A stretch of DNA of 64,000 nucleotides from Perkinsus marinus ATCC 50983. Its lineage: Eukaryota > Perkinsozoa > Perkinsida > Perkinsidae. The stretch covers positions 7,402-71,401 of the forward strand of contig NW_003212688.1 of the NCBI RefSeq assembly GCF_000006405.1, in the 5' to 3' direction. The translations under genes were made by a program, and so were the position numbers. This document shows positions 23,857-33,343 of the stretch, piece after piece. The notes under the pieces were generated by a model that saw only the letters and a program-made list of their open reading frames with translations, ran no database searches and had not been told where the DNA came from. The stretch's first letter is position 1. Each line of letters starts with the position of its first letter.

Positions 23857-24003
23857 ATGGCTCAACAGGAAGCTTGGGTAGCTTGGCAGCAAGCTGGTAG
23901 AGCGTGGGGCGAAGTTTCAGTTTCTGCTGAGAGGGCCTTTTCTGCTATGGAGGAGTCCTGCAGTAACAAAACGCCTGACTCTAGCCAAGATGAGTATTTG
24001 TAA
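23857..24003 (+). CDS. short ORF inside the DNA element
   Basis: 48 codons from the ATG at 23857 to the TAA, Trp- and Ala-rich (VAWQQAGRAWGEVSVSAERA). It could be a remnant of an element-encoded DNA-binding protein, but no motif is diagnostic. Confidence 0.25.
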   Translation: MAQQEAWVAWQQAGRAWGEVSVSAERAFSAMEESCSNKTPDSSQDEYL

Positions 24004-24403
24004 GTAGTTTCATATGAAGTATCAAATGAGTATCGAAATTATTGTCGAGTTTTGTTAATAGTTGTAAGATTTTTGTTTAAGTTACAAATTAATTTAAAAA
24101 TGTACATGCAGAGTTTCGAACCAACGACTGTTTGGCGGAGCGCAGCGAGTCGTCTTGCACACTTTTAACCTTAGGATTGCCGTTAAAGTACCCCCCGAGG
24201 TAATGAAAATTTCCTTAAAAATATAGCTTGTGAAAGCCGGGGCGTCCTAAAGGCCAATTTTTAAGGAAAAAGGCATCCTAATGTCCTAAATTCTAGCGGT
24301 AAGGATCCTAATATCCTAATGTCCTAACCCAACCTAAGGAAAGGGCCCTTGTGAACGCCATTTATCCTTAAATTGCATCCTAATGGGTTAAAATCCTAAC
24401 ATT

Positions 24404-24426
24404 AGGACGCTTGTGAAATGGGCCCC
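24404..24426 (-). repeat. right terminal inverted repeat
   Basis: Perfect 23-bp inverted copy of 23411-23433. Confidence 0.9.
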
Positions 24427-26669
24427 AGTCTTGGGATCATACCTTTCAATTTCCACCCCTTTGGCGGCCTTCGTAACATGTACCATAACCCACCGCCCAG
24501 GCGTCAATGCCTTCTACGATAACAACAGATCCATAGAGCCGTATCCGAGGATATCAACCTGGCAGATGCACTCTCGATATATTTGTGGGGGCAACAATGG
24601 CAAACAATGGGAAACAATCACCAAATCGCATAAGAATAACGAAACGTAATTGCATAATTATAAACTACTAGGTTGGGCGACAACACAGCGAGGTAGGGTG
24701 ATATTAGTCCTAGATGCCGTCCTACCATCATTCACAATGCTTTCTCTTTAGTCTTCCTAGGTAATCATCGAGTAAGGGGGAGCTGCGGGACCAGGGGTAG
24801 GTTTTACGATGTGACCAATAGTGGTAGTATCTGCATCTTAGGGAGGGCGTGACGACGTCCTGTATCCACATCTCAAGTAGCGAGCCCAAGTTGTCGAACT
24901 AGACATTATCAGGAACTTGGACGTAACGTTCATAGGACGCCTATATGTGGTTCATGAATTGACTGTCCCGGAGTTACTCTCTGGTATGGTTCAATACATC
25001 GACAAGGACATATACATGTTGGAAAAACCGTCAGATATTCATTTCGACATCGTTGCATTGACTTTGAGCCGTGTTGGAAAGTTTAAAGCTCAATCGATCA
25101 GCTTCACACCCACATTGCTTACAACACACAGTATTAATGTCGAAGTGATGTAAAAAGTATTTTTTCTTCGCTGCGCCCTAGAAAGTTGTCCCACACGGCG
25201 TGCAAAACGGTCTGCCCAACACCTGCATGTTGGCAGTGATCGACTACGGCTGATCGACGAGAGTGTAATTCCAGTAGCAGAGGAATTCCCCGCTCCTCCA
25301 CAGCAAGAATAGGGTGATCGTATGGGCCTGTGAAGAGCCATTGAAGCATCTTGCGCACATCCGAAGCTACTAGCTTCAAGCTAATGCACATATTCAAGGG
25401 TTGCGGATTATTGGAGTATGGTGTTGCTTGTCTGGGGATCGCCGGGCTTTGGTTGATTTTTCTCGACCATCGCAGCCCAATCCCTCGATGTAGAGTTATA
25501 GTTTGTCTTCAACAAGGTAGGTCCTCCGAGATATTCGGATTGTATTCGTTGTTAGAAATTCCCAGCCCTCATAGATGATCGTTGACTGGGATATGGTGAG
25601 TCACTGTCTGTGCGTCCGTCCACACAGACCATCGCCTTGCGGTTTGAGTTGTCTGGCAGCTCGCAGTGGACCGCTCTTGTGTTATAGGATGTTCTGAACA
25701 GTCTGTGACCTGTGGACCATGCCAGTTCGGCTGTGGACAATGCAGATTGCGTCGCAATCTGCCCTATCTATCTTAGCCAGCCAGCTGTATCTATCCATTT
25801 CACACTCTACGTCGTCTAGAATTTTACGGTAGATGTTAAGTCCGGAATCGAGTAATTTAATAGACAATTTCGTGCCAAAGGAGAACTACAATCTCAAACG
25901 GACGTGAGCATGTCGAAAATTGTAATTAGACAAGTGAGTATGGACTTCGTACCGCAGAGCTGGTAGAACCTGCTCTCTCCGAAAAGTCGTATCGTTAACA
26001 TTGGCTAGGGATGGTATAAGACGGGTCATATAGCAACTGGTCTCATCCGCGAAATCAAGTTCCCCGTCCGACCATCAAGCACTAAGTTGATGTCCCTAGT
26101 CTTGAATATGATTTCTTTACCCGCAAGATTGGTGGCTTTAACCGCGAAATACATTTTTGAAAGGCGTAGTAGTTATTTGCGGTCAGCAGTGACAATACAG
26201 TCTACCACAACTCCACTGTAGCAGTTTAATCAGCTCATAGTGTGTTAATCAGCTACGTTGTGTTGCAGCGTTCAACATTTTTGAGGATCACGACCGCATG
26301 CCAGTGTATTCACGATGCTCTTGCGCATTTCCCCTTTTATAAGAATAATAATAAAAACGTGTTTCTCTACTATTACTGCTCGTGTTTGTCCAGATTGTAA
26401 CATATATCGACATGATCGTTAGAAGTGATGTGGGACTCAAAATGGGTGTCCATGGTCGTCATGATAGATCTAGATTGGTTAGTTCATGTTGTTGTTAAAT
26501 CACCTCTCGGGTTCCCCTTCATCTCATCATCCTAACCACGGCTCGAGTGTAGGGACAACCTTTTTTGGTGAGGAGTGCTAAATGATAATAGTGGACAGGC
26601 CACCCGTCTTATCACTGCTGTTATCTACCATTCCTGTGCGTCTAAACTATCCACTCTGTGGCAACATGA
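24427..26669. other. interval with fragmentary ORFs
   Basis: On the minus strand, 24428-24520 reads as an exon-like piece (RWVMVHVTKAAKGVEIE) that can be spliced in frame to the beta-propeller gene across the mobile element. A plus ORF at 24917-25153 is open and protein-like but unrecognised. Minus ORFs at 25134-25867 are treated separately. From 25900 to 26580 I see nothing supported. Confidence 0.35.
25134..25867 (-). CDS. possible BTB-like protein fragment, uncertain
   Basis: The minus ORF 25397-25134 contains ASDVRKMLQWLFTGPYDHP followed by helical sequence, reminiscent of the end of a BTB domain. Minus ORFs at 25867-25552 (SIKLLDSGLNIYRKILDDVE; NSNRKAMVCVDGRTDS) could be its 5' exons. 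I could not build a continuous splice path, so this may be a degraded or mis-read gene. Confidence 0.28.
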
Positions 26670-27143
26670 ATGAGCATCCGATACGAGGACGAGGAATCCT
26701 CAGGTGTATCGCGCAACTCATCACGTTATCGTCACCGTCATCATCGACATCGACATCATCATCATCGCCATCACCATCATCATCATCGTAGATCCAAAGA
26801 CCTCCAATGTGCGTCCACTATGAGCCTTTATCATCTGCGCATGCTTCCCTATTGATAGTACCCGTATTCCTAGTGCCCACCCCCGGCGCTGGCACCTCTG
26901 GAGGAGCACTGGGAGGTGGCTTCCCTTACCTCAGCCCTCCAATCATTCAGGTCAGCACATTGGTACCATACCTCGAGTCGGGGGGGTTGTCAGGTCCCTC
27001 AAGTCATTCCCGGCCACGGCTCGATGGGTATGCTGGAATCTAGTGTCCATCAGCAGTTACTGATGACCATGTGTGGGCAGCATCGTATAGGGTGGGGTGG
27101 ATTACGATGTTGTGAACTATCGTCAGTCGAAGCATTTCTTTGA
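26670..27143 (+). CDS. His/Arg-rich hypothetical protein, 3 exons
   Basis: The start at 26670 is directly preceded by an in-frame TGA. Exon 1 contains a (CAT)n-type microsatellite (about 26725-26790) read in the frame giving a His/Arg tract of about 20 residues. Introns near 26808-26860 and 26951-26994 restore frame to a Gly/Pro-rich segment (GAGTSGGALGGGFPYLSPP) and a C-terminus ending at the TGA at 27141-27143. The other two frames across the repeat would give Ser/Thr or Met runs; only the His frame splices on cleanly. Family unknown; metal binding by the His tract is conceivable. Confidence 0.45.
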
Positions 27144-27718
27144 TCTCTCCTTGTCGCGTCTGATCCAGGGGTCAACTCAGGGCAATGTAAATAGTCTTTT
27201 ACAATTAAATTGCGGTATATATTACTAAAATATATACTCATATATTGGTGGTATTAGGAGGCGACTCATTGAGTGGTATATATTACTCAATAAATTACCT
27301 GCGGTCGTATACTCCTAACCGGGAGGGACCGTGAATCGTTTGAAAGGGAACTAGTCTACATAGTCATCTTGGCGCGGTAGGTGTTGCACGGGACTGCGGA
27401 CAGGGCGCTAAGTACGGTCGGTATTGCAGATGTAAGGCGTGAGCTAATTTCGATGCTCTAACACGGCAACCGCGTGGGAGCATGCAAAGTACAGGATGTG
27501 GATGTGGACTACATGGCACGACCTTCGGGCGTTCGTTCCGCGCGAACAGTATTTCCATACCGCTCGCTATTCTATACGGAATTTCCTTCTATTCCTTCTT
27601 TTCTTCATTGCTCGAAAGTCATTGAATTCCGAGATGATAATGCATCATGATCCTGGAAATTATGCGGGGCTGTCATCCTTGCTCCAAGGCTATTCCCATC
27701 GATCCAGTTAGAGTTATT
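27144..27718. other. AT-rich intergenic region
   Basis: Contains an AT-rich patch with repeated TATATATTACT motifs at about 27215-27295. No gene recognised. Confidence 0.5.
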
Positions 27719-28755
27719 ATGCACACTATCAGTCCAGCCGTCCTCATCAGCCTACTAGTACTGGGCTATCCTATAGCTCAGGCCACCAACCCATGCCATG
27801 TTATATGGATCACTCATGAGGATGACAACTTTCTAGCGGACATATATCGTGTAATCACTGACTACCGATCTGCCCGTGAACCCCCGCTGCTTTAGGAAAT
27901 CCAACAGGGAACGGATACATCCGACTTTATCCAAGAGCCCTGCCAAGGCTCCAATCCTAAACTTACCGAAATCGTCCTCCCTGCGAATTGGTGCACCCCA
28001 GCTGCCGCGGTAAGTCCAGTCCGACATCGTCGTCGTGTTCAGGGGGGGAGAATCTACTCAAGACCTCGAGACTAGACGGATAAAGATTGAGCGGACCATC
28101 TATGAAGCGGCAAAGGAGGCACCCCTATCGCACATATTCCTCGGTGGTATCGGCAAGGCTGCTGGTCTAGCGATGCATGCAGCGTAGGACTACTACGGCT
28201 GAGAAGAATCGTCCACCACAATTGTTCCGCAGCCTTTTCTTCCCCTTCGAGCTCGCCGGAATTATTGCCGTCCATCCGAGTATACTCCCAGTTACCAAGG
28301 ACCTATTGGCAATGGCAGAGAGCAAAGATTCGATTATCACACATGTTTGGGGTCCGACCAAAGTGTATGCGTATTACATCCCAAAAGAATCTCAACTGTC
28401 AAGCAAATGGAACCCTATAGAAGTACGTCGATGAATCACGGAAACCATGTGTTCTGTTTCTGGTCAGATTATGGACATCGGAAAGTACGGTGGACGCGTC
28501 GAGTTGGAAGCTTATCATCCCGGAAATATCCGAAACTTGATTATGGAGCAATTTAGTCGTCCGGGGCTGTCTATCATCATCGTATCCAGCAGAAAGCAAG
28601 CTCCTTACCATCCTAACTTCATCGAGGAGCTCAAGGAGGCACTGAAGGGCAAAAGCAGCATTTCGTTACGGTGCGGTAATGAATTCCTTTACAACATGCT
28701 CCAGTACGATGGACGTGATGATGATGACGACTACAATGCTCTGTTCCGCGGGTGA
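27719..28755 (+). CDS. secreted acyl-protein-thioesterase-like alpha/beta hydrolase, nucleophile missing
   Basis: The start at 27719 gives a signal peptide (HTISPAVLISLLVLGYPIAQ). Exons 27719-27850, 27896-28018, ~28087-28181, ~28229-28422 and ~28468-28753 join in frame across 45-70-nt introns. The pattern follows the APT/LYPLA carboxylesterase fold: an early strand (CHVIWITHED), IVLPANWCTPAAA in the place of the family's LPxAP..PVT, and IFLGGIGKAAGLAMHAALFF with FELAGIIAVHPSILP in the place of the nucleophile elbow GFSQGGALAL...LAGVVALSG. The elbow Ser is absent (GGIGKAAG), so it is probably a pseudo-enzyme or binding protein. The C-terminal exon (VELEAYHPGNIRNLIMEQFS; PGLSIIIVSSRKQAPYH) has no clear His. 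The last codon overlaps a GGTGAG donor that would splice into the next unit, so this and the next two features could be one gene. Confidence 0.55.
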
Positions 28756-28799
28756 GGTCCGAGGTCAGTCAGCCTTTCACTAGGTTTAAATTATCAGGA

Positions 28800-28993
28800 C
28801 TTCTCCAAGATTGAACTATATGGACCCAGACTGCCGAAAACTTGCGAGTATGATCCAAGCATCCCGAGACCAGAGGATACCAGCAAGCCGTATATTCATA
28901 TTCTCCCAAGGCCAGGGGAGAGATCTTTCGGACACTTGCGCGTGCGTATCGATAAGCTCATCTGCGTGCATTGTTGGTGTTCTAGGATGCTAA
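28800..28993 (+). CDS. second thioesterase-like unit, nucleophile elbow present
   Basis: The exon after the acceptor near 28798 reads MDPDCRKLASMIQASRDQR then IPASRIFIFSQGQGRDLS. The latter matches the APT elbow (I-x-x-x-R-I-x-(I/L)-x-G-F-S-Q-G-x) and keeps the Ser. The frame closes at 28993. The ORF 28936-29136 (FEVASPETNWKQEDGKAVVW) could be a following exon. It is fragmentary, and may be a middle part of a gene running from 27719 to 29895. Confidence 0.4.
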
Positions 28994-29139
28994 TGCCCGT
29001 TACATTCCGAAATGTACCAACATTTGAAGTTGCCTCCCCTGAGACTAATTGGAAACAGGAAGATGGGAAAGCCGTGGTATGGGCGCCGAGTGCTCCGCCA
29101 ACATCGACAGCCTTGCTCCGTAGGCTGGGAGCCTAGCCC

Positions 29140-29895
29140 GGAAGATAGAAAGAGAGCTTACAGCCGATCATAAGCATCGTACAGTTGTATTCGCTCATCG
29201 GAGCCCACAAGCCGCAATGAAACGCAAGGCTTTGGAGTCTAAGGTAATCACAACTTGGCCTTCCGGTGAGGCTCCTTGTGGTGACAGGTGCATCAAGAGG
29301 TTCGAATTAAAGACGACACCTACACGAAGTTCATCAGCTTGATAATTCCACAGATGAAGTAGGAATGGATAAGCTCGATCGGAGACGACTAGCATGGCCT
29401 TCTGCTAGTCCCGACCAACCGCCATTCTCATGGATGGACATGATGTATGAAGTACTGAATCTTATAAAAATCCGGTCCGCATCGGTATTTCTGGTGGCCG
29501 AACTGTCCTCTGTAGATGCTGCTACAATAGGGTAGGTGGCCTCTGGGTAAGGTACTCAATGAATTCTCTGACTTTGTAGGGTAATGAGCGACCTTCGAGG
29601 CAACCTGTTCTATCATGTCGGAGAGGATTCCAAGCTACAGTTCTGCCCTTCCCAATATAACCTCAAATGTATCAGTTATCCGACTGAGTCGGAGGTAGGA
29701 GCACACCTCAGCGAGCATTCGTCATTGTGATGCTCTCTCTCTGTAGTTGGCGAAAAAACTACCAAAAATTATCGCGGGATTTGTGGATCCGTCTCGGGCG
29801 AGAACTGAGGAGATGCCCAAAGACATCACAACGCTTGATGTGCGCATCCTGATTGGTGTCGCGATTCACATCAGTTCACGACTCAGGTTCTAGGT
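29140..29895 (+). CDS. third thioesterase-like unit
   Basis: Exons ~29150-29242 and ~29286-29362 encode HRTVVFAHRSPQAAMKRKAL (the first strand, where active enzymes have FLHGLGD) and KFISLIIPQMK. After a possible intron, 29394-29565 reads WPSASPDQPPFSWMDMMYEV, which fits the APT motif P-x-A-P-x-Q-P...S-W-(F/M)-D-(I/M). It continues through IKIRSASVFLVAELSSVDAA to exons ~29580-29694 and ~29748-29893 (KLPKIIAGFVDPSRARTEEM; DVRILIGVAIHISS), ending at the TAG near 29895. The HGLGD oxyanion motif is lost (AHRSPQ). The unit may be inactive or diverged. Confidence 0.45.
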
Positions 29896-30323
29896 AAGCT
29901 GCGAGCTTTTGAGAATGACTAATGATGATATCCATCATGATGTTTGCTGTGGGATGTTAATGTGTATTTAGTGAGTTGAATTGAGTAGTTTATTGGAATG
30001 GTAGATCTTGGCAACTGAATAGTGTCAATACGACGCCTCGCGAGCATGTAACCGTGAAGGGTTGGTCATTTCAACTACCGTCCCTGTGATGGACGATACA
30101 ACCAAGGAATTAGTTTGATCATAACATGCTGTGTAATAAAGAAACACGATGAAGACATTCCGACCATCCTCATGTACATTAATACCACCATCGTCGAATC
30201 GAGGCGGCTTACTGTGTATCCGGTGACCGGATGGGCCATGCTGGGCAATCAGGAATATCTCACCATCATTGATTGGTCGGATGGTTTTTTGGAAACAAGT
30301 CAGGTAAGAAATCAGAGGATGAT
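29896..30323. other. interval with one unassigned ORF
   Basis: A plus ORF at 30115-30396 (DIPTILMYINTTIVESRRLT then VYPVTGWAMLGNQEYLTIID) is protein-like and ends at a good donor (CAG|GTAAG near 30303), but it overlaps the antisense kinase 3' end and has no clear partner exons. Confidence 0.35.
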
Positions 30324-31782
30324 TCATCGATCATTAACACGAATTCGAAGTGCTGTTAGCTTGAGACGAGCGGTAACTTGCAAGAATTGCAAGTAACTCA
30401 TCCGGCCACATGCCGAGCTAGTCCATCGTGTGTTTCCCAACCTACAACTGCGAGCATTCGGATTGACGAACATGTAGCGTTCAGTCGAGTATGCGAGAAA
30501 CTTATGCAATAGAGCCTTTGCAGTAGTAATTCGATGACTGGGGTCTTTCCGAAGGAGCCCCTCAAGGAGATTCCGAGCAGCTTCAGGGATTCCACTCGGC
30601 ACTTGTAAGGGATCGTTTAGAATTGACAGTTGCAGTGTGAGGTTGCTACTCGGAGTCGACTCTTGACCAGTAGGTCTCCATGGCAGTCTACCTGAGATGA
30701 GATCGATCAGGTATCCGGAAGTACTGAGTTCTGACCTGTCATCATCGTAAAGAAAGTAACTCCAACACTCCACACATCTCGTGCTTTCCCGCATAGCCCT
30801 CCAGTAACTGGGTCTGAGTGACAGGAATGCTAGCCTCATTAGAACCAGAATAAATTCACCAACATACCCTTTCCGAAGAAGACTTCTGGAGGGGAGAACG
30901 CTGTTGTGCCCAAGGCATCGTATATCTCCATATCGCGTGGATCTGCTTTAATTACTGCCGTATTGAAGTCACATAAAGTAAGATGCGGTATTGAACCAGT
31001 GGAGGACGAGGATGACCTACAATGAGCATCGAGCCAGACACAGTTGTGAGGTAGCCCGCGAACCGCAATACTCCCAGGTTGCCGTACGTCAGGCCGTTCC
31101 CTTCTTCATGTTCTTCCGCATCCCTGAGGCCCCAGGACCAATCATCCCCACGAAGCAGTATATTATCAGGCTTGATGTCTTTGTGGACGATACCAACTGA
31201 GAGGATCATCATCATGATGAAAGGCGTTAAAAGTGGTCACTATTTACTCGAATGTAGCTCGGACACAGCTGATAGAAGCTGGCGTACCAGCCCAGGTGTC
31301 AGGGCCTTGCTAGCGTCATATACCATGGTAGAGGACCCACCTAACTCAAGAGGAATCTGTCATGGTTTGGCCCTACTGAGACTCAACTGGAAATATCTCG
31401 AGGCTGGCTGCTTGCGTTAGCGACATAGTCCAGGGGCCTACCATAGGCGTACTGCATTATTTGGCATCCGCCGTACTCAAATGCAAGTATGATGCGATCC
31501 TCTGTTGGAGAGGACAACACCTCATGCAGAGATATCTGAGAGTGAAGAGACGCTACGTGCCGGGATCGATCCTGGGACCTCGGGATCACAAAACAACCGC
31601 TCTTCCTACAACGTTAGAAACCTGCTTCTCCTTTAGTTTCTCCAGAATACATATCTCGTCCTCAATCACGCGCGTTCCCGAGATCAGAGAGACCGATCTG
31701 ATACGAGCTCAACTACAAGGACTTCATAGAACCCGAGTACTCACCCTCCCTTGCCATAGATCGGCAACCGCTGCCGTGCCAT
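30324..31782 (-). CDS. protein kinase with variant HKD and DFN motifs
   Basis: The start at 31782 (MARQRLPIYGKGG) leads by short exons into N-lobe sequence (TRVIEDEICILEKLKEKQ, then ISLHEVLSSPTEDRIILAFE). The catalytic loop exon is GIVHKDIKPDNILL, with HKD instead of HRD but Asp, Lys and Asn intact. The metal-binding motif reads LTLCDFNTAVIKADP, DFN instead of DFG. The activation segment is LGTTAFSPPEVFFGKG (a P-P-E form of APE). The C-lobe has SGRLPWRP and IPEAARNLLEGLLRKDPSHRIT. The order and the T-A after the DF(N) fit the CAMKK/LKB1-like branch, but this is a guess. It is likely an active or near-active Ser/Thr kinase; the Gly-to-Asn change after Asp-Phe is unusual. Confidence 0.82.
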
Positions 31783-32165
31783 AGTCGCCTTAGAGTACTG
31801 TTTGATAACCATCCTCCGAGTAGGACTACCACGCAGAACTAAGAAGCATGTCTTAACCTAAACGGCATGAGCTGCCTATGACACGCCATGAAGGATGCTA
31901 CCTTCTGGCCGTAGATTCCCGTATGTATCTTGTGGAATCCTCTGTAGTTGTTAATTCTCTTGGACCCTGCCTCCCTATTTCTCTTCACCAGCCATATTCT
32001 CGAACGCTTCACTCCGCTATACTGCTCACGTCCTGAGCGTGCAGCTGACTCTACCATGACTGAGCCAATCTGATTGATGCTCGTATGTCCCCCATGACCT
32101 CGAGCGTGCCGGCGACCGACCAGGACCTCCCTCCCTCAACTGTCTAACTCAACCCCCATTCAACG
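31783..32165. other. intergenic, nothing supported
   Basis: Spacer between two minus-strand genes; no ORF or repeat of note. Confidence 0.5.
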
Positions 32166-32938
32166 CTAATGAAAGGAATGAAATCGTTGCAACAGTACAT
32201 GGTTCAGAAGGTCGATATACTCACGATTAAATGCCACGAATTCTCTATCGCCTCGTATGAGCCTCCGATGAACCTCCACCCACGGCATCCACTCCGCCTC
32301 AGTAACTTCTGCTGGGTCGAGTTGTAGCTGCTGCAGACGACCTCGCCAGGGGTATATCGCTATGTGCTTGAGTCTGAATGCAAAGCCCTGACATGCATAC
32401 TCCGCCTCCCTCTGTGAGTTACTCCCGATCTATATATCCAGGCCCTCGGGCCTCGGTGGCTACCACGCCGACCTCCTCAAGGTCTGAAGGCTTGACAGAC
32501 ACGCCCAGCTCCTCTCGGACTTCCCTCACTGCTGATGCCATCACCTGATTCATGGCTAGACAGACAAGTCCAGTACGGTCGTATTACATCATCGTAGCCC
32601 GCCACGTGACCACCAACGGATACATCCCATCGACCAGGATTCGTATCTTTGAGAAGGCTCCTCCTCTGCACCAAAACTTCCCCTAAAGTCGACCTATCGA
32701 GGGAGGGGTCGGCGTTCCACTGTGTTTTACTTTCGTCCGGGTTATAAAACCATATATGGACACTGCGGTGCCAGTGGCCTTGAGCATGGCAATCAGCTCT
32801 ACTCCGCAACTGACCCGTCCCTCGGCATACCTCTTCTGACCACGAACCAAGGGCTACGACACTTCCTGCTCGCCGTCTACGGCACAACATAAACTGCTCT
32901 TGTGGATCCTGCCATACGTTAATACTCTCTGTAAACAA
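32166..32938 (-). CDS. Nudix hydrolase, IPP-isomerase-like subgroup
   Basis: Exons read RADCHAQGHWHRSVHIWFYN, then LGEVLVQRRSLLKDTNPGRW, then DVSVGGHVAGYDD. Across a 46-nt intron comes VMASAVREVREELGV, so the Nudix box is G-x5-D-x7-R-E-V-R-E-E-L-G-V with Asp in place of the first Glu. The C-terminal exon has CQGFAFRLKHIAIYPWRGRL then EVTEAEWMPWVEVHRRLIRG and ends at the TAG at 32168-32166. The HR(S/A)VH-W...QRRS-x-x-K-D-x-x-PG-x-WD-(V)S-x-GGH signature is that of Idi-like Nudix proteins, which act on nucleoside diphosphates or isopentenyl diphosphate. The N-terminus is unresolved; an upstream ATG at 33070 with a hydrophobic leader may add a targeting sequence. Confidence 0.87.
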
Positions 32939-33343
32939 TTATATCCTCACCTGACCACCGCCCGCCGCGGGCAGCAAACCCTTCCGACTCGGCACATTGA
33001 GAATTGACTCCCAGGCCCTCGTGGGCACAGTAGAGAGAACGAGGGAATAGATGAGCCCACGAGGCCTCATAAAGCAACCCTTCGAATACTCTGATATAAC
33101 TACTTACAACTCAAGGGCATGACAATGATCGGAAGCAGCAGTCGATGCCGCAGTTGGAAAGGGCAGGAAGGCGGACCATCGACGATGACCGCTACGATCG
33201 TTATAGAAGAGTAACAGTTGACGTGGTAGAGTGGTAGACACGATGATACCGATGGAAGGGGACTACGACCCAGATCAGGAGCCAATATTGGTAAGATTCC
33301 ATTCATATCATCACTACTACACTGTAGCGAACAGCAAGACGAT
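32939..33343. other. 5' flank of the Nudix gene / 3' flank of NOP56
   Basis: May contain a first exon of the Nudix gene (minus-strand ATG at 33070 followed by a hydrophobic stretch). Otherwise nothing recognised. Confidence 0.4.

Larger units (their letters stand above)
23411..24426. mobile_element. 1-kb non-autonomous DNA transposon with 23-bp perfect TIRs
   Basis: The ends are perfect inverted copies of a 23-bp sequence (GGGGCCCATTTCACAAGCGT followed by CCT at 23411-23433; its complement at 24404-24426). Inside each end are many short palindromic units built on CCTTA/TAAGG and AGGACGTCCT, forming long imperfect subterminal inverted repeats (23431-23600 and 24160-24400). The interior is AT-rich with one 48-codon ORF and no transposase. 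No clear target-site duplication is visible next to the TIRs. The element is read as MITE-like; the superfamily is undetermined. Confidence 0.8.
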
